Shown here one piece after another: positions 38,185 through 51,800 of a stretch of DNA of 64,000 bases; within the stretch, counting starts at the first letter, position 1; each line of letters begins with the position of its first letter. Location: positions 24,303,640 to 24,367,639 of the forward strand of contig NC_135781.1 of assembly GCF_028453695.1 (NCBI RefSeq), written 5' to 3'. Under the pieces are notes generated by a model. The model did not search any database. It saw nothing but the letters and a program-made list of their open reading frames with translations, and was not told the origin of the DNA. The position numbers and the translations under genes are program-made. Source of the DNA: Augochlora pura (taxonomy: Eukaryota > Arthropoda > Insecta > Hymenoptera > Halictidae).

Positions 38185-38424
38185 GTTGACTTTGGCGAGG
38201 TACAGCTCCAGTTCCTTATAAGGATCCATCTCCGGTTTACTCTCACTCAAAACTTTGCCACTCTCATCACCACTTTCCACTATTTTCAACTGATTCACTG
38301 TTTTCGTGGCGGTGATGCTCGGAACGACACTTCCTTTCGAGGCATCGACCTGCAGCCCACCGGTGTCTCGCATGGTCTCCATGCTCTGCCGTCACCTTGA
38401 CCTTACGCGCATTTTCTTGTGCAC
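38185..38424 (-). CDS. Probable start-codon exon of an unrecognised protein-coding gene
   Basis: Seen: on the minus strand a TTACTTCTGTTACAG acceptor ends at 38425. Transcribed exon sequence then runs to the ATG at 38382, followed by 66 open codons to 38185, where a consensus donor GTGAGT begins at 38184 (phase 0). The start has A at -3 and G at +4 and is the first Met after an in-frame TGA. The peptide begins METMRDTGGLQVDAS and ends MDPYKELELYLAKVN, an acidic, probably helical stretch with GC-rich third codon positions. Reading through the donor gives Lys/Arg-rich, non-conserved-looking sequence to a stop at 37969, as expected for intron. Inference: a 5' coding exon whose later exons lie at lower coordinates. 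I do not recognise the family and assign no function. No signal peptide or membrane segment is visible. The acceptor's pyrimidine tract is weak, so the exon's 5' limit is less certain than its donor. Confidence 0.6.
38392..38412 (-). promoter_or_regulatory. Six-codon upstream ORF in the leader of the 38185-38424 exon
   Basis: Between the proposed acceptor (38425) and the main ATG (38382) there is one other ATG. It opens a frame of six codons (MRVRSR) closed by TGA at 38392-38394. It is in frame with the main start, nine bases before it. Such leader ORFs can reduce or condition initiation at the next start; whether this one does is inference. Confidence 0.4.
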
Positions 38425-39615
38425 CTGTAACAGAAGTAACGCACTCCGTTCAGTGTGAGTCAGCGACCGGCGACGATCAAACTAATGAAATAAGTATTCG
38501 AGAGGCGCCGGCAACGACTCGCTAATTCCTTGACCCGTGACACCGCATTCTTTATCGATGTTACATCAGTTCAATAGCATAGTTCCGCTCGATTTTACTT
38601 GGGCTGTGTCGCTATTACTTTATCTAGAGCAATTATAATTGAGTATTAATAGTCTTTATCTCGATTGATTGGACAAAACAATTTCGATCGTGATGTAGCA
38701 TCTCGGACAAAATTACAATCAATTTTTATTATTTCCGTCAATACAGAAACGTTTCTGTGCACTTCTCCGATTTGATTTTTAAAATAGACAACGCGATAAC
38801 AAATATTAATTTGTATAATAAAAATAAAAATTTCCTAAATTGCTTTTTTGAGAATGAGAATAACACATGGTATTTGTACTGTGTATAAAATTGTTCATTT
38901 CTGTACGAATATGATGCAATTTGATGTACTTGTTTTAAATGTGGAACAACGTATAATACACGCTAAGTTAAAATGTAAAATGAAAACGTGAGAAAATAAT
39001 ATTAGGAATTTGCGTGCAGCTATGTTTTTCGGGAACGTACGAAGTAAATTGACGCAGCAAACGCGTACGTTTGGAATTCGCGAAGGCAGTGTGAAATTGA
39101 CGCGAAGGGCGGATCCAGTCGAATTCATTTGGAACAAATTAGTAGTTCCAGTCGTACCAAATTAGTCGTTATCGTGCACGAGAGATCGAAGCCACGAAGA
39201 TTCTTAATCAACGCGTGATTTATGTGTTTAGCAGATCGTAAAAGGCTGTCCCTCCTCGGCCGGTATTTGTTCTTGAAAAAGAGCTGTAATTAATACTATT
39301 ATCGCGGAGATACAAATTAGCGTTTCGGACGACGAAGGAGCAGAACAAAAGGAAAGCCGCGGGGATACCTACGGGCAAAGGGATTATAATTAGCCCTAGT
39401 GTGACTCACTATCCACAACCACATCCACATCGACGTTGTGCCGCTCGTATAATCCCGGCTTGTCAAACACTTGAAAAGGGTAAAATGGCCACCTGCGCTG
39501 TTATGATTGCATTTCGCTAAATTTAGCAGAAACGTTCGGCGTTAGTCACTGCAGCTAATTATATTTCGCAGATTAGTTCTCCCAGCGAACTGCGAGAAGC
39601 CCGATCCGTACTTAC

Positions 39616-39700
39616 CGTCGCGTCGGCACTTTGGACCAATTTTCTCATACAAACTCGATCGCCTAGTCGCGTCTGATCCCGTGTGAACAGGTACGATTAG
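39616..39700 (-). other. Possible upstream non-coding exon (right limit arbitrary)
   Basis: On the minus strand, ACG followed by GTAAGTACGG gives a near-perfect donor whose intron would start at 39615. It lies about 1.2 kb upstream of the acceptor at 38425, and no better upstream donor was noticed. It could therefore end a 5' UTR exon of the same gene. There is no visible TATA box or start signal, and the 39700 limit is only a placeholder. A 192-codon open frame (39542-40120, minus) overlaps this site but shows no recognisable domain and is probably chance. Single donor matches are common by chance. Confidence 0.2.
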
Positions 39701-41028
39701 GCTCGACCAAGTCTGAACGTTGAAACTGAATGTTTTCGATTCGAATTCGATAGCATTTTGTACAAAACGCGATTTCGTTTTTTCCTTTCGTAACGAGACC
39801 AATCGAAAGAATGTCTCAGTAATAGCAATGCGCGCCGTGGCACTCCCAAACATGTTGTAAATAATTAATATAAACCAAACAGTGATAGAAAGGTAGGAAA
39901 TACGTGAACCTCGATATCTATCGTGAACGAGCGAAATATTCTTAGAACAAGAGGCGCCGTTGAAAATAGAGTCTCGTAATCGCGTTAATAAATTGACCCG
40001 TGCGGTGCACGAGGGTTTAACCCAAGCGCCATTGTCCCCCTCATGAAATGTCTTTCTTCGTGGTTTATCGGTTCCTTCGGGTTGCGCTCGCATGAGAACG
40101 CTCCTCCGTGAATGGGACAACGTTTTCTCAAGTTCTGCGACTATTTCAAAGTTCAGCGGGCCAACAGGTTTCTATCATAGTAGCTGGATCACGATCTGGG
40201 CGATCTACCGCGAGATCGTGTATCGATTGTGCCGAGTCAAGTGGGATACTTATAGGACATGATACGATTGCCGTTTCATTCAGCGGGCTCGCCAACAATA
40301 AAGTCATGCATGAGAACACGAGCTGGTCTCGCGAGGCGCAGACATAATATTAGAAAATCGCCGGATGTCTGATCGCGGTAACCTGTTGCCGTTGAATGAG
40401 TCAGGTGATTTCACAGGTGAACGATGATGCTCGATAGAACGGCGGTTTTCAGACGGTTTTGCCAGCAACTGGCCAACTAACAAGTACGATCGATTCGTGC
40501 GGTTCGCGTCGTTCGTAATCGATGAAAACGCGTTACAGAATATTTATTCGACGTCCGCGAAAATTAATGATTAGGCTTCGAATCTTTGTGCGAGACAAGA
40601 GCGTTGTTAATCGCCTGCGAGACGCGGCAGCTGTATACAATCTTATTTCTATAGTTTATTATATGAATAGTTCGAAAAGGACATCTCGATATTTATTGAA
40701 TTTACTTGATCTTCTCACCGTTTGAAATCTTACGTAGTCAGTTCCATCGTAAATACGTGAACGGCTTTACTTATCGCATTGTGTGTAACGCCGTACTCGT
40801 AAAACTGCGGATAGAGTTAATAAAGATATAACGAGTCGAAGAAGTTGTTCCCGTTGGCCGCGTGGTTCGTTAAAGGTGAACGTAGGAAGTAAATGAAACT
40901 GTAAGGTTATTCGTATCGGACATTTCCACCTACTTGATAAATGTATCGCTGTATTTCGCCGCCGTACCGTGAAATTAATTGATCGACTTTTTAAATCCAA
41001 TCTCGCCGGTCGAGACTTCGGAACTGCG

Positions 41029-41065
41029 ATAATAATAATAATAATAATAATAATAGTAATAATAA
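41029..41065. repeat. (ATA)n / AAT microsatellite
   Basis: About twelve ATA units with one G interruption. On the minus strand the frames across it give runs of Ile or Leu, which is an artefact of the repeat. Confidence 0.9.
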
Positions 41066-44000
41066 CAACACGGTTAGAAAGTAGTAATCCGTAAACACAA
41101 AATGTCGGCCGACGTCGCGCGGACGATGAAGCCCGATAGTGTCTTGACAATTGAGACGTTGAAAAACGGAAAATCCGTAGAGATAATTACAAAGCCGCGC
41201 GAGCACGTGGAAAGCAGCTGGCCGTTGCTCGGCGTTCGAATCAATTTCGCAAATCCCCGATTAGCCACGCGTCCGCAGTGTATATCTGTCAGTCGGCCCG
41301 CGTCGGCGACGCTTGCTTGTTAGCTATCTCTGACGGCGGCATACGAGATCGGTATTTAATTAATTTTTACGCAATAGTCAAAACACACGTCCGACCACCG
41401 CTGCACGCCGGTCTTATAGACCAGTTTCCCGATCGACGTTGATTTATTAGCGGGAATACGATTAGCGTGTCACTCTTAAATCGCTGCAAGCTTATGGGTC
41501 GCTCCTAAACTTTGTGATCACACGTTATCGATGTACTTTATTGCTTGTGCTTCGGAGAGCCTGTTACGTAAGCGTCGCACCGAGTAACAAAGAACGGTCG
41601 TGAGTTCGTTGCACGTAGAAAAGTTAGTGCGAACATTACTGAAATTAATTATGCATTTAACAGCAGGCTGCAGTCGTCGAGGTGGGGTTAATTTGTCCGT
41701 GATTGCACAAGAATGATTGAAACGAAAATAAAATCATCGTGGAGAACAATTGCAGTCGTAGAGGCGTCGAAGTAAAATAAACATACACGAACATTCTAAA
41801 TAATTCAGATTTATAGAAATATCTTTCTCTTGTAACGAAAGTCTGGGAATTATTAATAATTAATAAGAAAGAAAAGTGCTCGAGAATGGTCTTCGATTTT
41901 CAATTGTATTTCCGTGCTACGACCAAGATTCTTAATCCGACCAGAAAATCTGTTTTCGCTCGGAAGCGAGAATGATAAACAGGTAGAAGAAACGTGTCAA
42001 ATATTTTTCAAAAAACTATGTCGTATGTAAATTTCCTGGAAACCAGCCTGTCACAGTTGAGTGATATCCTTGCCCGTATATCAATGCGCTTCGCCGGTTA
42101 ACGTTTCAATCAAACTTTTCACTAAGTTGTAAGGCTGCTAAGCAAAATTGATTTTCACTTACCAGTTTGGTAAGAATCGACATTAATTAAATTATCTACT
42201 TGAATATAAAATGGAAAGTGTACTCGACACTGCACCTACCGGAATCCTATCAAAAGGCCTCAGAAGTCTAACCGACTGTGTCATATCAGGAAGAAACGTC
42301 GAAATCTATTTGCAAATATGTATATTGCGTCGCGATTAGAACATACAAAGATGCTACGGTAAACAGACAGGCAATTACGAATTAGAAATCAAGTACTGCT
42401 TGAAACGGTCATAAATTCGTAGCCAATTATTACAGTGCTATGAAACCAATATGTTCTTTACTGTTTTAACGAATTCCATTTAAATATGTAAGTTGCCTAG
42501 TGTTGGCGCAGTGTCCATTAAACGGATTTAGAAAGAGAGTCTAATTTATTACAGTCATTGCCATAATGGATACTGTCTTCAAAAATATTCGAATAATATA
42601 ATGAAATGTAGGTTTATAGACCTGCTTCTTTACTACACCAAACATAATAAACACGCAATGCTATCTATTGCGAAACGACCGCGTTTAGTGCTCGAAGCTA
42701 GCTCCGAGTCGTGCGAACCAATGGATCGCATTCTTTCGCGAAAAAGGATAAACAACGCAAGCTTTAAAAAAAGCCGGAGTTTGCTTCTTTATTGCTGGAA
42801 TACATTTGATTGCTACTGTTATTTAAAGCTGCAAGTACTCCGATTGCAGCTTACAAATACTATTTATTTAGCTCTGTATACAGAGGATCTACCATGTCAA
42901 AAATATCTTAAAAAATCATTAAATTATTAAAACTTTCCGCAGTACAAGTAAGAGAAAAGCGAAGCAAAGAACGAGTAAGAGCCAATCGGAACTCGTATAA
43001 GAAACAATTGTGTCACGCGTTTCGGACCGCCACGATGCGTTATGATGCCGGTGCAAAGCCGAACAAATCCGCAATTAACCGGCGATTCGCGGAACGACGA
43101 TGTTATGCCGGTGGGAAATGGATCGGGTGTAAATTACCGGCAAGAATTTCCAAACGATAAAAGCGACACGCGACCCGGAGACGGCGGTTTTTAATTCCGG
43201 CGCGGCGAGACGACAACCAACTGACCGAGTGTCCACCGCGATCAGGACGTCGCGTCGCGTCTGGATCGGTATTTCATCGAGGTGAGGTATCGATACCACG
43301 AGGCACATCGGTATCGAAGCTATTTACGAGGCACATTCTGGACGCCCCGCGCCTCTCTATCGCGATCCAGAAATTCCCACGTCCCACGCAGGCAGCGGCC
43401 GCGTGGCCGCGTGGCGAGTATGGTGACAGGCAGTTGTCGGCTGGAATTTCACCGAATGACTGCCGTTTCCTCGTGAAACGAGGAGCCGATTCGAACAAGA
43501 GATTGGATAGCGGTTTTCGGCAATTAACGACGACGAACGAAACAGCGCCGCGCCGCTCAGCGTCAGCCAAATTACCTTCTCCGCTCTCGTCCCGGCACCC
43601 CCTGATCGAGAGATTTCACGCGTTCTACAACTTCATATGCCTCGCCGCTGGGAATTCCTTTGCAGAACGTTCGACCGCCCGTTTCGGGCATAGTGGGTTA
43701 ACTAATGACCCACTTATTTCGATGGCTTGCGTGCGTGACAGGTCGATCGGTAACCCGCGTTTTGAGATCCCTCGGCGATCAACGCGCGTCGATTTATGCC
43801 TTAATTCGCAAAGGGGATGGCGACTTTCTACCGGCGCGCCGCGGCGCGGTGGCCGGCGCGTCGGCAGATTACGTGCCGAGTGCCGACTTTAATCGTACCG
43901 CGCTTAAAATGCCGCCGGAAAAATCGGCCACGTACGCGCGCTTTCGTTGCGAACCGCGGGGCGCTGCCCAATTGATATTAAGCGAATCGTTCGGCGTGTA

Positions 44001-45096
44001 CCTATTACATGCTCGGCCCGATACATACTCGTCGGCGCTCGGTATCGCTTCGAACGAGGAGCGTAATGCGGCTGGCAAAAAATGTGGGACACGAAATATT
44101 GCGGCAAGATGGAACTCGAGTCGCGATACCTCTATCGAGGCCATTTAAATAGGTGTTACGGCGTTCATTGCTGACCTATCGGCGGCCACAAATTCCCACG
44201 TCCTACGCCGACATTGTCAAGCGGACACGACAGTAATTTCGCTCGCAATTCATGGGAGCGTACGGCGAGCGAACACCAAGCCCTCGTAAAAACACCACCG
44301 ACAAACGGTCATGGCTCGAAGCGGTCCGTTCGTTAGCGAATCTGTCGACAGTTGAAAGCGCATCTTTTTAAAAAATTTGTTGACACACCGTCGTAGCTCT
44401 GCTGCAACTTCAAAGAAACGCGCCGTCCCTGCTCGTCGAAAATTTAGCGGGCACCGGAGAACCTCGCTGCAGCTACAAGATTGCAAATTGACAAGCTCGG
44501 CAATTTCGTTCGAAAAAGAGCTCGAGAATCCCCTAATTCCGCAGTAGCCTCATCGGCACACGGCCGTTTAAATCAGGAACTCTATTGCGCGTGGCCGCGC
44601 AGAAATAACGCGATGACTCGAGAAGATCCTCCAGCCCTCGGTCTGCCTGACAATTATACTCGGAGCTCGTATTATTTACGGATGTACGACGACCGCCTCG
44701 GCGGTATGCATTAGTTTCATTAAAATACACCGCGACATCCCCGGCCGATAGTTTTATCTGTAACTCAATAATATTAAGGCCAGGTATTTATAGCGAACGG
44801 GGAACAGGATAATCGTATGGAAACGATCGGTCGACTTGTAATGGCTCGGTTCCGCATAGAAAATCAATTGCACGCGACAACGACAACGACCACGATGGCG
44901 ACGAAGACGAAGATGACGCGCCCCGTTATTCCTTTCGGACCGTTCGCGTCGCCCTATCGGCGCGTTTACGATACATTGAAGTATGTTAATCACACGGCGT
45001 AAAACCGTTCGTCGAATTTTAAGGGGCGCCATAAACCCGACCGACGGCCGAACCCCTTTTCCACGGTCGCGGCCGTCCGCGTTGAGATACTCGCGT

Positions 45097-45113
45097 GCGC
45101 GCGCGCGCGCGCG
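45097..45113. repeat. (GC)n alternating tract
   Basis: Seventeen bases of alternating G and C preceded by TCGCGT. Similar short tracts occur at about 21150-21166 and 37657-37671. Alternating CG can adopt the Z form. Confidence 0.7.
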
Positions 45114-45528
45114 ACAAAGCGGCAGCTCGCAATCAAGAGCATGCGGGTTTCATTTGTTTTGTTTGTAAAATTTTCTTAATCAATTGCATTAATTTATATT
45201 AACGATAAGGTGTAAGGAAGTCATGATTATTAGATTTTTTTAATAGGACGTAACCCGTAAATTGTATTTACGATGAGTAAATTTTTCGAAAGCATATTAT
45301 CATGCCAAATTAATATTTTGTATTAGTGAAAATCTGATGAGACAAGATTTATAATATTAAGCACGGTTGCAAAATATTATTTGACAATATTTTCAAACCA
45401 AGTAACAAGTGAATAATTATTTTCGCTCTCTGGCAATATAGTAACAACAATACGTACTAGATTGTTGCCTGGAACTGTACAGGAGATGTGTTCTTTACAT
45501 GTCAATTTAAAATAAAAATATATGATTG

Positions 45529-45724
45529 CAGTAAATTCTGTCCACTTGTCCTCAGCTTGTAAACAACATTGAACAATTTGAAAAGGGGAGATGCGATTAT
45601 TCAACTCTCGCGACTCGTTTTTATGGCTGTTAACAATTAACGAGACTCGAATAATCGTATCTTATCGTCCCAAGTTGTCCATTATTGCATGCAAGATGAG
45701 AGACAATTGGAGAGAATTTACTAT
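45529..45724. mobile_element. Miniature inverted-repeat element, copy 2
   Basis: The left end is CAGTAAATTCTGTCCACTTG and the reversed right end TAGTAAATTCTCTCCAATTG. It shares 14-base identical blocks with copy 1: CTCGAATAATCGTA at 45646-45659 and GACAATTGGAGAGA at 45702-45715, in the same order and orientation (55 bases between block starts in one, 56 in the other). It has diverged further from copy 1 on its left side. Confidence 0.65.
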
Positions 45725-45732
45725 GGTTATAT

Positions 45733-45820
45733 ATTTCTACCTTAAGCACATATTTACCTTAGGTATTAACCTTTATTTACCTTATCCCACTTTTCATTTA
45801 TCTTAGGCATTTACATTATT
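45733..45820. repeat. Degenerate ATTTACCTTAGG-type tandem repeat
   Basis: TACCTTAAG, TTACCTTAGG, TTACCTTATC and TTATCTTAGG recur at intervals of about 20 bp, directly right of miniature element copy 2. Strongly degenerate. Confidence 0.45.
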
Positions 45821-48800
45821 TACATTGCTCTTCTATGCCCGAAATCCCAAATGTATCCCAATTGTACATTAGATATAAAACCTAATTTCATCCTACCCGA
45901 ATACATACATACATGCGTAACGGACACCCGACCATGATCGTCCGCCTTTTTCCGAGTCCGTCCGAGTCCGATAACTCGGGCACTCGCTCACCTCTATTCG
46001 GAATTACTGACGAGTGTCCATTATGCCGAGGGAGTTTTCTGTCACGGATTCGGTACTAACATCCGTGACCGAACGGGCACGTGGGTAACGTGCGCTTTAT
46101 TATTAGCAACGCGGTACTGTGAATTATCATCGGTCTTTCGCATGGTCCGTATCGAGATAACAGATCCGGAGAACTGTTTCTTGCTTTGCTCGGACGTCTC
46201 GTGCCGGCGCGGCGCTCTGCCGTAACGATGCTTTTAGCACGTTCGTTAATTACTGCGGACGCGGTTCGACACCGATTGAGGTATCCCGTTTGGCTTCACG
46301 CAAAGAATCGCCATCGTTCGTGAGGAACTTCTTAATAGTCTTCCATCGCTGGACCATCGGAGATCTTGTGGTAACATTCGACGATTAAATGCAGTCTCGT
46401 TTTTGTTGCGACGCGATGAAACATCGTTGTCCGTGATAATCGAATTTGAGTTGCGACGGACCAAAAACAGAAGAAGAGACTGCTCTCGGAAGATCGTGTA
46501 CGAAGCCAGGCACAGGGTACGAAGGGATGCTGTGAAACCTAACTCTAAATGGCTATCGTTTCGTTCCATTAGGGAGCGTCTTCGTGCTATCTGCAAAAAC
46601 TTCTTATAGTATTTGAACAACATCGTTTTCGACCGAACGAAAACGATTTGCTTGTAACACCGGCGCGCTGGCCGGGTCCGCTATAAATAGTCTTGCCATT
46701 TATGATAGTTTTATGCATCGGAACTGCGACCTTTCTGAAGAAACGAAAGTGCTGCAAATCCATTGACAAAGACAGTTCCCGGATAACAAATTTTCTGTCA
46801 TTTTTCTTCCAACGTTCTCGCGCGTACAAACGCTTTGGAGTTGCCCCATGAAATCCCGCAATGCGTAATCGCACGATTCGAAACTGGTAATGTAATTATA
46901 GGGAGAGATGGCTACGATTTCCTGATTGTTTCATTAGCTAGGCGGCTCACCGATTCCCGCCCAATCGCTCATTAATATGCTATCTATTATCGGCAAGCAT
47001 CGTGATATAGTGGGAATGAAGATGCGATCGTAAGGAGTTTGAAAAGGCGCGGTAATAGGGAGGGAATAGGGTATTTTTTGCAGGTGTTATTATATTCTCA
47101 TCGTAGCAATTAGCGAGATTTTGATGTGCGTGTACGAGCGGAAGATTGATTGCTTGGCGCAAGCGAAGAATGCGATGAAGAACGTAATACACTAAATAAT
47201 GTATGACGTGATAAACGACACTGCAGCCTGTTTTTCGAACGAAGAGACCTGCCGTGCATCATTGATCGTAACAGCTATTCATCCACTACACCGTGATCGT
47301 TCCAGACTGATGATACTTGTACTCTCGAATTAGGATGGAATTGGAATGAACAGATAATTGCCGTGTCTACGATATCTTCTTCCAAACGATGGAAGCAGAA
47401 CAAACGATCTTTCTGAGTGCGCTTTAGGCGTTCTCGGTTATCCGTGATTATTAGATTGGCATTACAAGTTGACTGCGAATTTCGCTACGAAACAAAAATG
47501 TTCGAAGTCAATCGTAAAAAATCTAGATTACAATGGATATTTTTTCTAATCATTTTAATAAACCCCTATCTTTAATTAATTTCTAAATAGCTAAAAAAGA
47601 CTAGTTTTACAGGAAAATTCTAAGATTTAATATAAACGTCGCAGATATTTCTGTAAGTTCCATACGAAAACAACATATTCCAGAGTCTAGGAATACGCGG
47701 CTGCCCGTGAGGATTGGCTTGGACCCAAGAAATGACGAAGCTAGTTCGCAAGACTCGTCCAATTCGTGCTCTTATTCAAACAGTTTAAAGCTTCACGAGT
47801 TCCAGCAACCGATTGAAAAGTCACTCTCGATGAACAGATTCGAGATAAGGGAAGACGGTGTCGAAGGAGTCTTCTAGTGGCAAGCCTGCGGTTGTGAATC
47901 ACCGAATACCGCAAGATCGGTAAAACGTTAGGCTAACGGAGGGGCGGGCGCTAGAGGAATACTCCGGAGTTGTCACGCGAGCCGGAGCCGAGGCGAGGCA
48001 AGACGTCGCGTAAAATATCTGCGTTCTTGGTTCGCAAGGTCCCGTGATAACGACCGGCATTGATGCACGCACGGCAGACACGCATCTCGCGCAGGTTGCT
48101 CTCGCGAGGACGTGGACGAGGGCGAGCCTCGGCAACCACAATTAACCTTACGTAACTTCGTCGGTGTTTGTTGGTGGCCCGATCGGCCGGTTCGCCGCAA
48201 AGATAAACTGCACACAATGCGTCGCACGGAAGGCAAGACCGAGGTGCTCCGAGGACCCCGGCTTCGAAACCGGCCTGAACCGAGACGAACGGCGCGGCGC
48301 GTCTTCCCCGCCGTGTCTCCGCTACGGCGAACAGCCCGCGCCAGCGAATATATTGGCGATAATTGTTTTTAGTGCCTCCACGCCACCAGGAAGGCGGACA
48401 CGCCGACTACGTGCTAATCGAAATCGTAAATCCGGCTGATAAGAACCGCCGCAGTTCCACGTACAACCGACGACGCGTCCGCCTCGCGGAATGAAGCTCC
48501 GAGCCTTCGGGGACCTTTCTATCCTGCATTATGATCCGGTTTCAGCCCGGTGGGCTGGCCTTTTTACGCCGTTGTCATTAACGTTGCATGAGTTTCGCCG
48601 ATAAACCAACCACCGAACGCTCCTATCTATCCCCCGCCTACAAAAATCGCCGGAACGAGCGAAATCCTGCGACTCTGGGAACATCGGCTCCAGAATCTGC
48701 CGCGAATACCATCCAGTGATCGATCCCTCTCTTTAGGCTTGCTTTGCTGCGATTAATACGCGCAACGGTGCGATAGCGATCCTGTTATCGGGTTGCTCCG

Positions 48801-51800
48801 TTCCTCGGAAGTTACGCTTTCGGTTACTACTGCTGCGTTACAAGATATTTCTTTTATCGTTATGTTGATTAGCATTTTGACTCTAATAATAGATCGCTGA
48901 ATAAGATTTATTCTCCTTGTTCTATTGGATCGTTCCGATTGTTAAGCAAACACTTGATTCAATACATTGCCACTAAAGACAGAACCTGTACGAGCATAAA
49001 ATTTCAAAGTTACCAGAAAAATGTCAAAAAGAAATGTATTCATACCGTAAATATTAGACTGTTTGATATCTTCAGAGTGAATTGGATACTGTTGGATTTT
49101 CAACGATGACTATCGATGGAAAACAGACCCAGCGAACTGTTTTATGGCCCTTTATGAGGGTGAGCCGTTGGCGACGAAGGCCCACGGATTTTTCAGTTCT
49201 AAAGCAGAAACCGGACCGTAAGGTTGCCACCTCGGATTACCACTAACATTGCATATAATTTTTCTCTGTATATGTAGTTCTGTTACATATCACTTATTCT
49301 AATGGATACGCGAATGTTCTGAAGTATTAAATTGAATTAAAAATAAAGTGTATTAAAGTTTTAATTCAAAACCTTTCAACAGATACAATATTATAGGGCG
49401 AGTGGTTAATCCTAAATTCCTTCGTCCTACACGCATTTCATTCCCACTGATCCACCCATGTTAACGCCCTCGCAGGAGTAGGGTAAACGCGTTTCCCTTA
49501 TTGGAAGCTCCTTCCTATCAACCTCAATTTCGAGGAAACGAGGGACCCGAGCCTGGCAGATTGTGAACAAATACCGCCTCCTGACTCACCGTCTCGTTCG
49601 TCCGTGGTCGCCATTTTCGGTTAGGAGCACATTACATGCGTATGCCTGCGCTTTATTTAGGTGGGTTTCTGTATTATTTACGCGACCATGGGCGAGTAAG
49701 ACGCGCGACGGAAGTTAGGAGGCGTAGAACAATTGAGACAAAGGGAAACAGCCGCAACAATTACAAAATGCAAGATTGTTGACTAATCCGTACACCATTA
49801 ACTTCAGACTCTTCCGATGAACATATTTGTCATTACTAATTAGCATCTTGATTCAATTTTCATTGCATTGTGCAGCAAACATGTTGCACTCTGCACATAT
49901 TTTTTTGTATATTTATGTTGTATCGTATGATTTTTTAAACGGCCATCGTACATATCTTAAATATATGTTTAATATTTATAAGTGGAAATAATAATGTTTT
50001 AGATACCGATCTTGTCGCTGGACCGACATTGTGCCTTCTTTCGAGCAGCGGACAGTACATACATGGGTAGAAAATGATATCCCGAAGATTTTGGAAACTG
50101 CGTGCCTTCGATTATACAAAGAAGGCCGATAATCGGCCCTTACTCGTACAATAGACGCATGATCGCATCGGTAGGAGGGGACTGGCAACAGAAGCGATCC
50201 GTGAGCGGACGTAGGGATCTCGCAGAATGATGTCGACACCTGTTCACGATCACGCGAACAGGCCCGAACGCGCGGTGGCTGTAGGAGCGGATTTCTGTAT
50301 TCGTAGTTGGTTGGGTATCCCACGAGTATCTACGCGGGTGTCCGAGCAATAAGTCATCGGAGTGCGGTCAAAGCACCGTGCGGAGATTCATCGGCAGGGC
50401 TAGCAGCGTGCAGGGTCGTCGATCAATCACCCACGCGAAAAACGAAAAACACGGATCCAACCGTATCTGCGGTGGGGAGACCATCCCGTCGTCCTTCCAT
50501 CCGAGAGGACAAGTCGAGTTGCAACCAATTCGACAGGTTGGTACACATAAGGCGTGCACGCGAAGGAGAACAAGAGAAAACGGAAGTGGAAGAGAGCGAG
50601 AGGATCGTCGCGGCTCCGCTCGGCTCGGCTCGGCTCGCCGGGACGGAGACGGGACGAGAATCCGCATGACAAGCTTCATCGACCAGTCATGCTTATCGCA
50701 CACCTTAAGGCTCGTTTGCAAAACAAATTATTGGAAGGAGAGTCTGGCGAGCCAGGCGGACGTACAAAACGTCCTTTCCATATTTATACGGGCGTGCGAT
50801 ACAATCGGGCGGACGCACTGTCTACCACGGCACCGCGAAAATATAACGATAGACAATTAGGCGGACCCGGTTGGCGCCGCTTCGCGAGATTAAATTACCG
50901 CGCGCATTGTTCGGTTTTCGAGCTCGTTTATTTACTTTCGGCGAATATGTAACGGGACTCGGCCAGCCATTCGATGCTGATGCTATCGAAATCGAGAACT
51001 GATTACGTCGGGAAGCTGTTCGCCCTTGTCTTATGTCACGGATAATTAGAACTTCATCATATCTTCTAAGACGTTCAATCGCTTTCGTAGATTTCCTTTA
51101 TTTGATTTCTAACACTCTGCGCACAAATCTGTTCATCCAACCGTCTTCTTAGAACTGTGTATCAATGTTTATGAATGATTTCGTCATTCCATTCCTTCGT
51201 GCCATAAACTCTTCTGCGTGCATAAAAAGTATAACACCGTTTCGAAAATAATCAAGTTTAAGAAAAAGTTATTTTAAATCGTATAAACTTATGATATCGA
51301 TTTTATTAGAATATAAATTCGATTCTTAATAATTTTAATAAATTCAATATACTAATTTTATTAATAATACAAAAGCTCGCATAATAAAAGTATGTCAAGC
51401 ACATTACATGCTACGTCTTTTTCACAGTGAATATTTTACTGTAAACAGGTTTAACTCTGAGAGTGTCCAATTTTCATAGATTTTGTCCTTTCGAGTTTTC
51501 GAGATTCGATTCAAAGATTGTTTCTAAATGAACCAATGGTCGTCGTGCGGCGATGTAAAAAATAAATTCAATTGATTTCTCTTTCTCCCCAAACTCTCTC
51601 CGCAGAGGAATATAGTCACCATTTACACGGGTGTACTATCAATCCACTTTATCGAAAGTCCAGTCGTTCTTCCTCGATGTGGGTCTCGAATGAATTCCCA
51701 GATTATACCACTGATATTTCATGTAACAGTCAATCCAATCATTAAGGCACTTTGTGGGCATAATTTACCATGTAAACATTTTTTATCGGATAAATTGAAC

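Larger units (their letters stand above)
38425..45528. other. Sequence upstream of the minus-strand exon; no other exon supported
   Basis: Contains the candidate donor at 39615. The longest open frame in the window (192 codons, minus, 39542-40120) is here without recognisable domains. 43160-44140 is GC-rich and open on both strands. AGTGGGT/ACCCACT form a 7-bp hairpin at about 43692-43714. Confidence 0.5.

Noticed and set aside
39542..40120. 192-codon minus-strand open frame, the longest in the window
   Set aside because: No recognisable domain, no start context of note, and it spans a strong splice donor; likely chance.
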